A DNA stretch of 64,000 bases, taken from the NCBI RefSeq assembly GCF_963855985.1, contig NC_087109.1:9506001-9570000 (forward strand). The letters are read 5' to 3'. Each line of letters opens with the position of its first letter. The stretch's first letter is position 1. This stretch comes from Ostrinia nubilalis. Its lineage: Eukaryota > Arthropoda > Insecta > Lepidoptera > Crambidae. Made by a program: the position numbers and the translations under genes. Below are positions 19,365 to 30,673 of the stretch, piece after piece. The notes under the pieces are model-generated. The model saw only the letters and a program-made list of their open reading frames with translations. It searched no databases and was not told the origin of the DNA.

Positions 19365-19655
19365 GTGGAGAACCAGAGTGACTGACATAGCCCGCAGAAT
19401 CGCTAAAATCAAGTGGCAGTGGGCGGGGCACATAGCTCGAAGAGCTGATGGCCGCTGGGGCAGGAAAGTTCTTGAGTGGCGACCACGAGCTGGAAGACGT
19501 AGCGTGGGCAGGCCTCCCACTAGGTGGACCGACGATCTGGTGAAGGTCGCGGGAGGTACCTGGATGCAAGCGGCGCAGGACCGGTCTTTGTGGAAATCCT
19601 TGGGGGAGGCCTTTGTCCAGCAGTGGACGTCTTTCGGCTGAAACGAACGAACGAA
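19365..19655 (+). pseudogene. RTE LINE 3' end fragment
   Basis: Reads VTDIARRIAKIKWQWAGHIA through GRPPTRWTDDLVKVAG to VQQWTSFG-stop, close to the C terminus of the RTE copy at 58698-59777, then ends in CGAACGAACGAAC, the usual RTE tail. Truncated at the 5' side by retrotransposition. Confidence 0.85.
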
Positions 19656-20510
19656 CTAAAATAATATTCATAAATCTTTGTTGCTAAGTCCGATTTTGTA
19701 TGAAGAGCTGCTACGTTCCCTTCGGCACAAGCGCGGCAAAAAGTTGTATTGTTTCTAATACCCAGGTGCCGTGAGAGGGTACTAATTCTTTATTGTAATC
19801 CACACAATACCTAACTGGTCATTTATTTGCATACGAAAAATATAGCCAGTATTGTTTATCCGAAAATTTCGTGTGATCAGTAATTAATTAGATGACTAAT
19901 TGATGACTAAGATCCGTGGTGATTAGCTGTTGATGCCCGTTTTTGTATGTTAGTAGGCACTTCTCTCTTCAAGGCCTCATCCATCTCCATGACGTAGGTA
20001 CCAATTCTCATACAATTTTGAGACATGGAAGCTGAGTTTGGAAGTATTTATTATCTGTATTGCATCCCCCCTCCCTACTAATAACATAAAAATGCGAATG
20101 TAACTTTATCTGTCTGTTATGCTTTCATGCCTAAACCACTGAACCGACTTTGATGAAAGACAGAGATAGTTTGAGGACAGTTTTTAACCCAGATTCCCGG
20201 TTTTATAACATGGACACGCGCAATAAAGGTTTTCTGTGATAGACAAAAGTTTGAAAAGAATAGATCATCACATCACAAATTGAAACGCTTTGACTGATGA
20301 CTTTTACCAGAGTAAATACAAATGAATAGGTCATCTTCATAGAAACGCGCCAGCGCGCACCTCACCGCTAATCCACGCTAAATTTTGTCAGTTCACATCA
20401 CATCACTTCATCACATTTTTACTAACTATTCTCTAAGACTTCATTCTCTTTGATAAGTGTAGCAAACAAAAAAAATCTACTCGCCTCTAATGCGCTTTTA
20501 AATATTTCAG
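19656..20510. other. Non-coding stretch before the third small secreted-protein exon
   Basis: Contains a degraded copy of the 'TTTATAATATTAGTA' repeat family (about 20075-20215). A first exon for the 20511 gene was sought and not found. Confidence 0.4.
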
Positions 20511-20720
20511 ATACATTTCACGTTCGCCATCTTGATTCTGGTGGCTTACGCCAATTCTGCTCCAGACAAGATTCCAGCATGGCTGTCAGTTCCTGATAAA
20601 AAAGCCCTGGAAGCTTACCTGAAGAACCCCAATGACCCTAAATTCACCAATAGAGTCAAGAGCGGCTTCTTCGTACTGACAGATGGGAACCTGTTGCCTT
20701 TGAGTTCAATAAAGAACTAG
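20511..20720 (+). CDS. Terminal exon of a small secreted protein, first exon unknown
   Basis: AAATATTTCAG precedes an exon that is open in phase 0 for 69 residues to TAG at 20718. It begins with a hydrophobic run (IHFTFAILILVAYANSA), the end of a signal peptide whose first residues must come from an upstream exon, as in the genes at 9157 and 10399. The mature part is about 52 residues, no Cys, with DKKALEAYLKNPNDPKF and a hydrophobic end (GFFVLTDGNLLPLSS). Codon use is GC-richer than the surroundings, supporting a real exon. The DIRS insertion lies between this exon and the two peptide genes and may have displaced exon 1. Family not recognised. Confidence 0.65.
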   Translation: MHFTFAILILVAYANSAPDKIPAWLSVPDKKALEAYLKNPNDPKFTNRVKSGFFVLTDGNLLPLSSIKN

Positions 20721-20954
20721 TGATGATTTCGGTATTGATTTTGAAGGTTAATTGGTGGAAATATAAAGTTGAAAATTATTTGTGAAAATTCGTCATTTTA
20801 GTGGGTTGACCCGGGGCCTTAGGTTAGTCCAAACTTAGATATTCTCCGTTTTCTAACCTATTCCTTGATTTTGTATCTTTAGCTATCGCGGAATTCCGCC
20901 TCGTGAATAATTTGTGAATCATTTTATTAGTGTACTCTAGTCGTTAGACACAGA

Positions 20955-21110
20955 TATATGCAGCAATATTAGAGTAGAGAGTTGGAGAATAGACCGACGT
21001 CCTGATGAAGATCGAGATCGCGGGAAGCTGGAATTCGCTGCCTGCTGCTGTCTAGAGTCTATCTAGAGTTCAGGACTCCATAATCCGGGCCTTTTCAAGG
21101 CGAGAGTGGA
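20955..21110 (+). repeat. LINE tail relic
   Basis: A degraded W-N-S-L-P-A-A-V-like frame followed by a stretch reading DSIIRAF suggests the end of a CR1/Jockey-type ORF2. An RTE-tail fragment (CTTTGTCCAGCAGTGGACGT) lies at 21270-21295. Confidence 0.4.
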
Positions 21111-21539
21111 TAGGCACTAACAGGGCAGATATGTACCATCCTAGACTGCGTCTCACTTAACACCAAGTGCGATTGCGGTCAAATACCTGCCTTGTCATGC
21201 ATAAAAAAAGCGCCTGTGGTGCGGGCACACAGCACAGTCCACAGATTGTTGTGGAAACTTGTGGGAAACCTTTGTCCAGCAGTGGACGTCTGCACAACGA
21301 TGTAAATGGAATGAATACTGACTATAACAATGTAATGTTGAGTTACATTAAACCATTAAACAAGAAGATTGTGCCATTATGAGGCCTAAAATGTCACGTC
21401 TCAGCTTCACACAGTCATTATCAAGCAAGTGCTAAGATGTCTCTAATAAAACCGCGGGTTGTGAAAATCGCTTTATTTTGTAATGCATCCTCGAGTGCAC
21501 CACTGCAGTGTGATAGGGCTGCCACAAAATATATTAAGG

Positions 21540-22396
21540 CTGGGTTGCACCATCTTACTTTTAACTTTAATAAATGTCAAAAGTCTGTCAAACTCCATAC
21601 AAAAAACACCGGTTATGGATATAGTTACGATTAAAGTGAGTGTAAGTTGCAACAACTCAGAGATCAAAGCAACTGGGGAGCTCAAATAAGTATGTACGTA
21701 CATACCTATGTATAATTATCCCGTAAAAATGGGATAATGTGCACATCAACTAAGAAAACGTTTTATTAGTCTCAATCAACAATAATAAAATGAATCTGCC
21801 GACATTAACCTCTCTCACACGCAATTTGATTGGTTTCAAGAGGTCTTATCAAAAAGTACTAATACATTAGACCCTTTAAAGAAACCTTTGCTATAACGCT
21901 CATAATCTCGTTGTGTAGGATTTTCCTGATTAATGAAGACAGCTATCAGCCCTAGCCAAATTCACTGGACTACAGTGTCTCAGTAACCTCGCCTCTCGCT
22001 AGTCTATGAAACATAATAAGTTAGTTTGCAAGACGATCTCCAACCGCATGGTCATTGCACCATCGCCATTTTTATCTGTCCCCGCCATAGACGACATTTT
22101 GGCGCCAATTTGTGACGTTTAACTTTTTAAAATGACAGCCACTGGACAAAAGAAATGCAAAAATGCCATGTGATACTAGAATTAATGAAAAACTTAGTAC
22201 AATTTTAATTTATTAGTATAAATTAATAGTTTTTACGAAATGTCAGTTATAGTGTACGTGATGTTATGTACAATTGTTTTTCCTGTTTTGTGTGGAGACA
22301 TCGATCCAAGGATGGAGCAGGGATACCCCAGGGGCCTTATGTCAGTATGTATGTGTTTTAATGTCTGCTAATGTAGTTATTAAAGCGCTGGTAGGG
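21540..22396. other. Non-genic, short repeats
   Basis: 21540-21660 has MITE-like sequence starting AAGGCTGGGTTGCACCATC with an imperfect end near GTTGCAAC. The remainder shows no coding signal. Confidence 0.35.
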
Positions 22397-23463
22397 AAAA
22401 AAAACCGGCCAAGTGCGAGTCGGGCTCGCACACCGAGGGTTCCGCCGTACAAACGTAGCGGTTTACAATTTATGACGTATTAAATCAAATTACTTACTTG
22501 ATTCCGTTGCGAGTAGTGGCGAATTTCAAAATATGCGGTATGATTATTTTTTATTTATTTATTTTTCCTATATTTGCATTATAGGTAGGTACCTACCTCA
22601 GCGTTTTGAATTTTTGCGTTGATTTAGAATTTCTCACAGTTTAGAGGCAATTAGATTTAAGAAGTGTTTGATATGAACTTCAACTTTAATATCTCTACGC
22701 GTTAATGTGAAAAAGGGTAGGTAGTAAGTTTATAATTATTAAAAAAATATTTTATGTCATGTAAGCAAAAATAATATTTTAAATTTTATATAACTTCAAA
22801 TTTATCATTTTCGCAATTTTTCCTTTATCTGTACTATATAACGTTGCTTCGTGCCGAATTTCAAGATTCTGAGTTCACAGGAAGTACCTTGTAGGTTTTG
22901 ATTCCCTAGCGTGTGACGGAAATTAGTCTAAGGTGTCGCTGTATCTTTTGATCGCGTTAACTTAGAAGTTTGATTTTTTTACTTCTTAAAGGGACAATAG
23001 ATCTAGGTATTTGGTATAAATTTCAATTTGATACCTTTATTCGTTCGTGAGAAATAAGGTAGTAAGTTTCATTTTATTAAAATATTTTTATTATATTATA
23101 TAACTAAAAAAATGTAATTTTCGCAATTTTTCCTATATTTGCATTATTTGACAATGCTTTATGCCAAATTTCAAGATTCTGAGTTTACGGGAAGTATCCT
23201 GTAGGTTTTGATTCCTTTGCGAGTGTCGAAAATTTGTTGAAAATATCGACATAATCGGCTGTATCTTTTGATTGGCTTGGCTTAGAAGTTTGATATTTTC
23301 ACAGCTTAAAGGGACAATAGACCTGAGTATTTCATGTGAATTTCAGCTTGATACGTTCACGCGTTCTTGAGATAAAGGGTCTTGACAGACGGACGGACAG
23401 ACGGACAACAAAGTGATCCTATAAGGGTTCCGTTTTTTCCTTTTGAGGTACGGAACCCTAAAA
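22397..23463. repeat. ~1.07-kb interspersed repeat ('GGCCAAGTGCGAGTCGG' family)
   Basis: Starts AACCGGCCAAGTGCGAGTCG and ends GACGGACAGACGGACAAC ... GGGTTCCGTTTTTTCC ... GTACGGAACCCTA. Inside are diverged direct duplicates (TTTCAAGATTCTGAGTT at about 22860 and 23170). A related, inverted element lies at 39282-40050. No ORF. 23464-24718 downstream holds nothing I can support. Confidence 0.7.
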
Positions 23464-24718
23464 AGAATGAGATATGTATAGGCTCCTTAAGAGCATTTGA
23501 CGATTTGCAAGTACTAATTTAATTAGTCTAAACAAATAAAGATAATTTTGATTTTTGATTTTAAAAGTTTTTTTGTGACTCTGGCATTCATTCAAATAAA
23601 CTGTTTAGTCAGGAAGTGAGATGAATGTGAAATTTTATTTTAGATGGCTGATAGAGAGGTTCTTAATTTTTTTAAAGAACGTTTGATTGCTACATCAAGA
23701 TTTCTTCAAAAGATCTAATAAAAAAATCTTTATTTTTTTTATAGGTAATTTCAGTCACCACTGTCTGCTGGTTTAAAACAAAAAAAGCAGGGCAGTCAAA
23801 AATCTAATGCCGTGCATTTCATCGCATTCAGCCCTATAGTTATTTCCAGTTTTTCCAGTATTTTTCGTAATTTCTTACAGTATCGTAAGTACCTATTTAA
23901 CCAATTTCACACCTTATAAAAAGAACAATTTTTGCGAAGCCTTTGTCCTCTTCCTAGGTTTCATCTACAACTCTTTATAAAAAAACATTGTAAAATGACA
24001 GTTGGCTGTAGGCTATCAATAGACTTGCCCGTTGTTAGGATATAGCCTAGGAAACAAAAAACGTGCCTAAGTAGGTAATGAAAGTGTAGAATTCTAGATA
24101 ATATCAACAGCATGTGAGTTTTTGACATAGATCGTCAACTAGATGGAAAGTCTCAAGTTCTCGCAATAAATGATATCAACACAACAGTTCCTTGACGAGC
24201 AAAATATTAAATTAACTTTAAATATGGCTTCACCATAAAATACAGGGTGTAAATCTACGCCCTAAGCAAACCCTAACCCGAATATTAGAGAAATCCATAC
24301 CAAATACTTTAGGTCAGGGCCGCAAGGCCACATAGATAAAATTTGTATTCCTTGAATGAGATTTCTACCGCATTATTGCCGCAGGACTTTTTGTGACAGT
24401 AGACCGAAATCTACGTGAAAAAAGCCGCAATTACAAGCTAGTAAAATAAAATAGAAGGTCCAAGCTATAGTTTGTTGTTGTGCCCTTAACCCTTGAGCCG
24501 AACTCAACCAGTTGGTAGACGTTGCATCATGCAGGACGGCGCTTGTTAGTTTAGTTTAATATTTAGTTAACGACCGGCCAGATACTCTGATTATCAGGTA
24601 TGGTCGACATACTTCCGATGGTAATGATGTTGATAATGAAGGTCTTGTGGAAGGGAAGCCCACTGCCACCACCTTGGGACAGTTGTTCGCCCTCCCGGAC
24701 ACTCCCGGTAGTAAAGTA

Positions 24719-24918
24719 TAGATCGTTTCATCCACGAAGACGCGCCCCACCATTCTTCCGCTAATGTTTCAGTGTTATCGGTACACGCTAAATTATCCAT
24801 GAGTGCACACGCACACTACAATAATGACGCTCGGGATTGCTCGGATGAAACTCCCAGCACCCAGCGCTTCCTTCGGCCAAAAATTGGTGGAGCGCGTCTT
24901 CGTGGATGAAACGATCTA
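24719..24918. repeat. MITE with ~35-bp TIRs
   Basis: TAGATCGTTTCATCCACGAA and TTCGTGGATGAAACGATCTA are exact inverted ends, extended inward by GACGCG and a CCACCA/TGGTGG match. TA at each border fits a TA target. Confidence 0.8.
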
Positions 24919-25346
24919 TGGTTGCTGTATTTCAGGGTGATAATAGTGTCCTCGCCATCTCATCGGTCTTTTACAGAGAAGTGAAGTTCACAGGCCTGCT
25001 TGTATGTTATGTAGGCAGTTAGGATGGTTTTTGATTTTCCAAACCCGGGTTTTCTTGCGACTCAAAAAACCCGAAAACCTCGGGTTTTTTTCGGGTCGGG
25101 TAAACCCAATTCGATTCCCTAGACCTGCCGTTGTGGAAATCCTTGGGGAAGCCTTTCAGACGTATGGATGGATAAACAAACAATGCTGTCACCACTTCGC
25201 GAAATAGCTCTATTTCCAAACACCTCAAACCATAGCCTGCATGACAGAATTTGATGGCTTAATGGCTACATAGCAATGGTTAAGGAGCATGTGTTGGCGG
25301 AAACTCGTTCCAGTGCATTGAATGTGCCACTTGTTATTTACTTACT

Positions 25347-25608
25347 GTTACAGTCAAAACTCATAATCGGTAAAAACCACTCTTGCCTGGAAAAATCAGT
25401 CAAGTGTTATTGACACCACTTTTGAGTGATTTTTGCTTTAGTTAAAACCACTTTTGACTGCAAAAAATAAGTCGAAAGTAGTTTCGCCTGATTTTAAATC
25501 TTACCGATCAGTCAAAATTCATACAAAGTAATGATTCAGAGAGTCAAACTCACTTTTGACCGATTTTTGCAGTCAAAAGTTTGTCTGATTATAAGTTTTG
25601 ACAGTAAC
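25347..25608. repeat. MITE with repeated AGTCAAAA words
   Basis: GTTACAGTCAAAACTCATAA and TTATAAGTTTTGACAGTAAC are inverted ends. AGTCAAAA/TTTTGACT words recur in both orientations throughout. Upstream, 25019-25120 has a short hAT-like relic rich in AACCCGGGTTTT words. Confidence 0.7.
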
Positions 25609-25860
25609 ATTACTACAATATTGCTGTAATAAGATCGTAAGATTGGCTAAATCCTCATCTACCTGATTATACCTATTATGAAGTAACAACATCCTGAAAA
25701 GACAACACCATACTTATTAGGTACGTATCGTTTGTTCTACTTTTAGTTAAGTAGTTGCATCCGTTTTTTCTCTCTTTCCATCATGCCAGAATTCATTGTT
25801 GCCAAAAAAAAAAAAATTAAAAACATTACAAGATTAGAGTACCTATGTTCTACAAAAACT

Positions 25861-25981
25861 AACGCCCTACTAATTGGACGCAGAGGGTGACACACGAACC
25901 AATCACAGAGCTCTATTCAACAATGTGCGTTCGATTTGCTGCTTCACTTAAGCAAGCATCGTTTGTGAATACAGGCGTTAG
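25861..25981 (+). repeat. MITE family M1, copy 2 (internally deleted)
   Basis: Starts AACGCCCTACTAATTGGACG, lacking about 35 bp next to the left end, and ends CGTTTGTGAATACAGGCGTT. Confidence 0.8.
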
Positions 25982-26349
25982 TCACCTCTGTAAGAAGTTT
26001 TTAAATTTTAATAAGACGTAGATAACTCAATTTCTGTTTACTTATTTCTGTCTCTTTTTAAATTAGTTATGTACTCTTTAATGACTTAATAAAATACTTA
26101 TCTACCTACTACCTACTTCTATGCTACTACCTACACTTAATAAAGTTTAGTGTAAATAAATAAACAAAATAGGCTCGTGAGAATCCTATTAAAACCACGA
26201 TTGCCTAAACAAGGAAGTCAAAGAAAGCACGATCCCATTGTCTTAACTCTTACTTAAGCAACATTTTACCACTGGCCTGGTAGTTTGCGCACTGGACTAT
26301 ACGCAGATGCGGTAGCGGGTTCGAAACCCACTAGGGACAAAAATGTTAA

Positions 26350-27004
26350 AAATGACTCCCTTGGTCATCACGGACTGTCATGCAGCAGAAGTGCCGGGAG
26401 ATTTTCCCGTCACGCCAGCCTCAATGACATCATACGCAGGTCTCTTTCTAGCGCATCCGTACCGGCCATTCTTGAACCAAATGGCCTGGTTCGAAGTGAT
26501 GGTAAGAGACCTGATGGTATGACTTTGGTTCCATGGAAGGTGGGACGGCCACTAGTGTGGGATGCAACCTGCGTAGACACACTGGCACCGTCTCATCTTC
26601 CGCAAACCTCGTCTGGGGCTGGTACTGCCGCTGCATCAGCGGAATCCCTCAAGCGACGCAAATATGTAGGTCTTAGTAGTACCTACATGTTTGAGCCATT
26701 TGGGGTCGAGACGCTAGGTCCGTGGGGACCAAGTGCTCATCGCCTGTACAGGGAATTAGCCAAGCGGCTGATTGACTGTACAGGTGATAGAAGAGCTGGC
26801 GCATTTCTTGGCCAACGAATCAGTTTGGCCATTCAGCGCGGAAATGCAGCCAGCATTCTGGGCACCATGTCGCGTTGTTTGGACAGCGATTTGGGACATA
26901 TTTTTTATTTGTAAATATTTGTAAATATTTAGTCTATGTAGGTTAATTATTTGTATTATTCTTAATCTCTTAATTCTATACGTTCAATAAAATTAAATGT
27001 ATCT
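26350..27004 (+). pseudogene. 5'-truncated retroelement ORF with nuclease-like C-terminal domain
   Basis: The frame (stop at 26914) has homology-like sequence from about 26355: LGHHGLSC, then GRFSRHASLNDIIRR, EPNGLVRSDGKRPDGMTLVP, GRPLVWDATCVDTLAPSH, and near the end GAFLGQRISLAIQRGNAASI. I recognise this as a domain that recurs at the C terminus of retroelement proteins in many animals. The GKRPDG ... VWDATC layout resembles a PD-(D/E)xK nuclease core, with HHGLSC/GRxxRH as a possible metal site, but this is inference. The frame is open throughout, and the element ends in an AT-rich 3' tail (AATAAAATTAAATGTATC). The first 25 residues come from flanking tRNA-like SINE sequence (GGGTTCGAAACCC, about 26318-26330). 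Confidence 0.6.
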
Positions 27005-28017
27005 ATCATCATCATCATCAACACGGGACGTCCACTCCTGAACATAGTCCTCCCTCAATTACTTCCAAATCACACACAAATGTACCTATAATGCATTTGA
27101 TTATACCAACCACAATCGTAGTGTAGGACGCCCCTGTTAGCTGGTCGATGGACAGACGAATTATAAAAACTAGAGACCACTAATGTTGGTGCTCCGTGGA
27201 AGGCTTACTTCCAGCAGTAGAGTGCCATTGGCTGAAATGATGACGATAATGATAAACCAAACTAAACTGGAAGTAACTATAAGTACTTAGATTGTCTTAG
27301 AGCATTGAAGACATGGTAGAATTTTAGTTTCTGTGATCTGTGGTAGAATTAGCAACTTAAACCTTTACATTGTTCAAATTCAAGTTATTTATTTGCATAA
27401 AATAGAGTTTACAAAAAGATGTTTCAAAGAGTTATGTGGCTTTCAACCTATTTAACTACCTATGCTATACTACAAAGGGTTTCTGATTTCTCGACCTATT
27501 TTTTTTCTCGAGTTTCGGGAATTCTCGAGGCGAAAGTCTCGAGTTTTCTCGGGTCTCGAGTCTTTTAATTAAAACTGTTGAAATCGGTTGAAATTTAATA
27601 AAAACACAGGTTTTTTTAATCTAATATACCTATTTTAATGCACAACAATCAATATTAGAATTTAGTACCACTTATTTTGGTAAGGAAACAAACAAAAAAT
27701 GAAATCTTCTTTCATAATTAATATTAACTAATAATCATAATTAAGTCATAAAATCGCGTGTACTTTAAGGATAAATAACAATAAAAAATCTGGAGCTACA
27801 ATTGAATCACTTGTTTTCCAAAGGATATAAGTCCAAATAGCAAAATTACGATAAATAGTTTTTTTTTTATAAACAAAAAAACACTTTTTAATATTTTTTT
27901 AAATTTCTTTAGGATAACGACTTGAATAAACTTTACGAGGAGGCACGAGTACCTAACCTAACAGACAGTTAACAAATTTTTCGGTCTTTAAATCAGTCAG
28001 AGTTAAACATCTAAATA

Positions 28018-28795
28018 TAGATAGGAGGCAAACGAGCAGACGGATCACCTGATGGTAAGTGATTACCGTCGCCCATAGACACCCGCAGACCCAGGGGCGT
28101 TACAGGTGCGTTGCCGGCCTTTGAGATAAAGATACGCTCTCCTCTTGAAAGCTTGCAGGTCGTATCCGTCCGGAAACACCGCAGACGTCAGTCCATTCCA
28201 CAGTTTGGTAGTACGGGGCAGGAAGTTTCTAGAGAAACGTACTGTTGTGGACTGCCAACCATCTAAGTGATGGGGGTGGAAGTGCTGTCGGGTAGATCGG
28301 TGGCGAAAAGTGGCGGCAGGAATAAGTCCGGATAATTCTTCGGAGCACTCCCCGTGATACATGCGATAGAAGATGCACAGTGAGGATACATCTCTACGCA
28401 GAGCCAAGGGGTCAAGCCGATCCGAAATGTCCTGGCAGTCAACGATTCGAGCTGCTCTCCGTTCAATGCGGTCCAGAGGGAGAAGCTGGTACTGGGGCGC
28501 ACCTGCCCAAAGATGAGAACAGTATTCCATATGAGGCCGAACCTGCGCCTTGTAAAGTTGCAGACCATGGGCTGGAGTGAAATATAGTCTCGATCTATTG
28601 AGCACACCAAGCTTCTTCGAGGCTAATTTAGCCTTACCCTCTAAATGACCACGGAACTGGACTTCGCTCGATATGTCGACACCAAGGATTCCGATATTGG
28701 CTGAGGCAGTTAGGGGAGTGCTCTCGAAACAGAGGGATACGACAAACGACAACTTTTTGGCGGTGAACGCGCAAACTTGTGTCTTTGATCAAACA
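28018..28795 (-). pseudogene. Jockey/CR1-type LINE, 3' end of ORF2
   Basis: The minus frame (stop at 28063) reads KLASKKLGVLNRSRLYFTPA, LYKAQVRPHMEYCSHLWAGA, LPLDRIERRAARIV, then FSRNFLPRTTKLWNGLTSAV and GVYGRR-stop, the standard C-terminal region of lepidopteran Jockey-like ORF2 downstream of the RT core. The 3' untranslated end carries ACCATCAGGTGATCCGTCTG (reverse strand), also found as a relic at about 42180-42230. The 5' side is truncated near 28795, and no RT motifs remain. Confidence 0.85.
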
Positions 28796-29192
28796 TCTGT
28801 TAATGTCGAAATATTTCCAAATAAAAAAGGCGATCTTTTTTTCACTGATGGTCTGGTGACATAGGTACTCATGATGCATGCAGTTCAGTCAGATTACGCA
28901 GCAAGTAAACTAATTTATATAATTTTCGCTATTCAATCACACACTCGCTATAGCAACCAAAATGACCCGAATTGATCTGCCCCCTAGACAAGTGACAAAA
29001 TCTGACATTCTATTCGGACGGATTCGATTTTCGAAAAATCTAGTCTACTAATAGACCCACTGATCGCGTTCGAAGCACCTGTGCGGCCGCTAAACTCGTC
29101 ACGACATGCAACGAGACAATGGGCCAACTATCCGGCCGCCGGATATCCGGTATCCGGTATCCGGCCAAACAACTATCCGTTTCATCTCTATT

Positions 29193-29476
29193 AGGTACCG
29201 TAGAGGTGCACTAAGAAAGGAATTCCCGAAATTCCCACGGAACGGGAATTAGCGGAAAAATCCTTTTGTATGAAAAATCTAAACCGCTTAAGTTAGACAC
29301 TTGATATTTGGCATGCAGGTACCTTAGTAAACTTAAAGCTTAGTTACAACAGGATATTGCAAAATTCCTACGGGAACGGGAGTCAGCGGGAAAAAACATT
29401 TGTATGAAAAAATCTAAACCGCGTAAGATAGATGAAAGGGGTAAATCGGGATCCACGCGTACGAAGCCGCGGGCGA
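29193..29476 (+). repeat. Interspersed repeat, 'GCGGGCGACTTCGTACGC' family, copy 3
   Basis: Same order of phrases as 8360-8719, lacking its first ~70 bp: GGTACCGTAGAGGTGC ... TTGGCATGCAGGTACCTTAG ... CGCGTACGAAGCCGCGGGCG. Confidence 0.75.
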
Positions 29477-29758
29477 CATAATAAATACTCGAAGGTGAAC
29501 ATTATTACTTAGTTTCGATTGAGATCATTAATTGCAAATCAAATCAGTTAAAAAAGGAAGACTAGGCCAGTCTAAAAACAACGTTAACCTATTGAATAAT
29601 TAAAAACTTACTTTTGTCTAAGAAAACAGGCTTTCAAGAGTATTAAAGCTTCAAAATCGAAACCCGAGAATTCTCGAGCTCCGGTAATTTTTTTCTCGTC
29701 TCGAATGAAGCCTTTCTCGAGTTTTCTCGAGTTCGAGAAGGCTCGAGCAGAAACTCTA

Positions 29759-30401
29759 AAGCATGCAAATTTTCGTCTTAAAACGAATTTTTTAAATAAA
29801 TTAAGTGTTCAATTTAAGTATCCCAAAGATATTCACCTCAGATCATAGAAGGGATCTGAGATATTCACCGAACATTGCGAAAAACTAACAAAGCAATGAG
29901 GAAATTGCTCGTAAAATCTTTAATGTAATCTAAAATGTTTAGTAAATCCTTATTCTTCAGCAGGGCATGATGACGTATTTCGTAATTCTGCAACTACCTA
30001 CAACTTTATAACGTAATTTAATGTTTTAGAGCACGTTGATCATGTCATTATAACAATGACATACCCAGATAATGTGTTAGATAGTGGCTATGTAACTTGG
30101 AGGACACCTACGTTTTGACATCATTACTTACGGTGTATTTGGCATTGCTAAATCACTATATACTACTTAGTTTACGATATTTGGTACTTAATATTAAACT
30201 ACCTAGTTACTTTCGTCAAATACTTACGTCTGTACCATATCAAACTCAATGTTTATTTGTCTCTAGTAGTCTCTACATATTGCCAGAATCTATGATGAGC
30301 AGATCTTGATTCTGCGGCCGCCTAGCCTAAATATGTTTACCGGCACTACAATGCTAGATGTCGCGGGTTCGATCCCTGCACAAAAACAATATTTTTTGGC
30401 C
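29759..30401. other. Upstream region of the lipase gene
   Basis: AT-rich, with a tRNA-like SINE relic just before the lipase ATG (GCGGGTTCGATCCC at about 30363-30376, a pol III B-box match). No TATA box was identified with confidence. Confidence 0.4.
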
Positions 30402-30475
30402 ATGAAGATATCTTTGCTTACGAGTATCTTAGTTTGTAGCTTTTTGTTTTGTTTTAATGCCGTTAACCCCTACTG
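30402..30475 (+). CDS. Candidate signal-peptide exon of the lipase
   Basis: The ATG at 30402 opens MKISLLTSILVCSFLFCFNA, a strong signal peptide, followed by VNPY and TACTG|GTGAGC, a good donor. It lies 198 bp upstream of the next exon in the right orientation. However the exon ends with two bases of a codon (phase 2), while the exon at 30674 needs one (phase 1). A missed tiny exon, a different donor, an assembly error or a mutation could explain this. 30525-30610 in between is tRNA-like SINE sequence in reverse. Confidence 0.5.
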
Positions 30476-30673
30476 GTGAGCTAAGTAATTAACATGCTTG
30501 TGTTACAAGTGGATTCACCACAATAGTCGAGCGCACGGTGGGGATCAAACCCGCGTTCCTCGGATCACCGCCAATCCGACACCTTGACCGTTCGGCTATC
30601 GTCGCTTCAGCTAGATTGCGTAGCGTCATGGGTGATCCAAAGATATTTATTTATTTACTATTTTTACCATCAG

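Larger units (their letters stand above)
27476..29758. mobile_element. Possible hAT-like element with CTCGAG-rich ends, hosting later insertions
   Basis: AGGGTTTCTGATTTCTCGAC at the left and GCTCGAGCAGAAACTCT at the right are related inverted ends, each followed inward by a run of CTCGAG words. The interior hosts a LINE (28018-28795) and a repeat (29193-29476). No target duplication could be read, so the assignment is weak. Confidence 0.45.

Noticed and set aside
26285..26345. tRNA gene
   Set aside because: Only a B-box-like GGTTCGAAACC is present, without a cloverleaf; a tRNA-derived SINE is likelier. The same applies to 30305-30380, 30540-30606 and 31970-31990.
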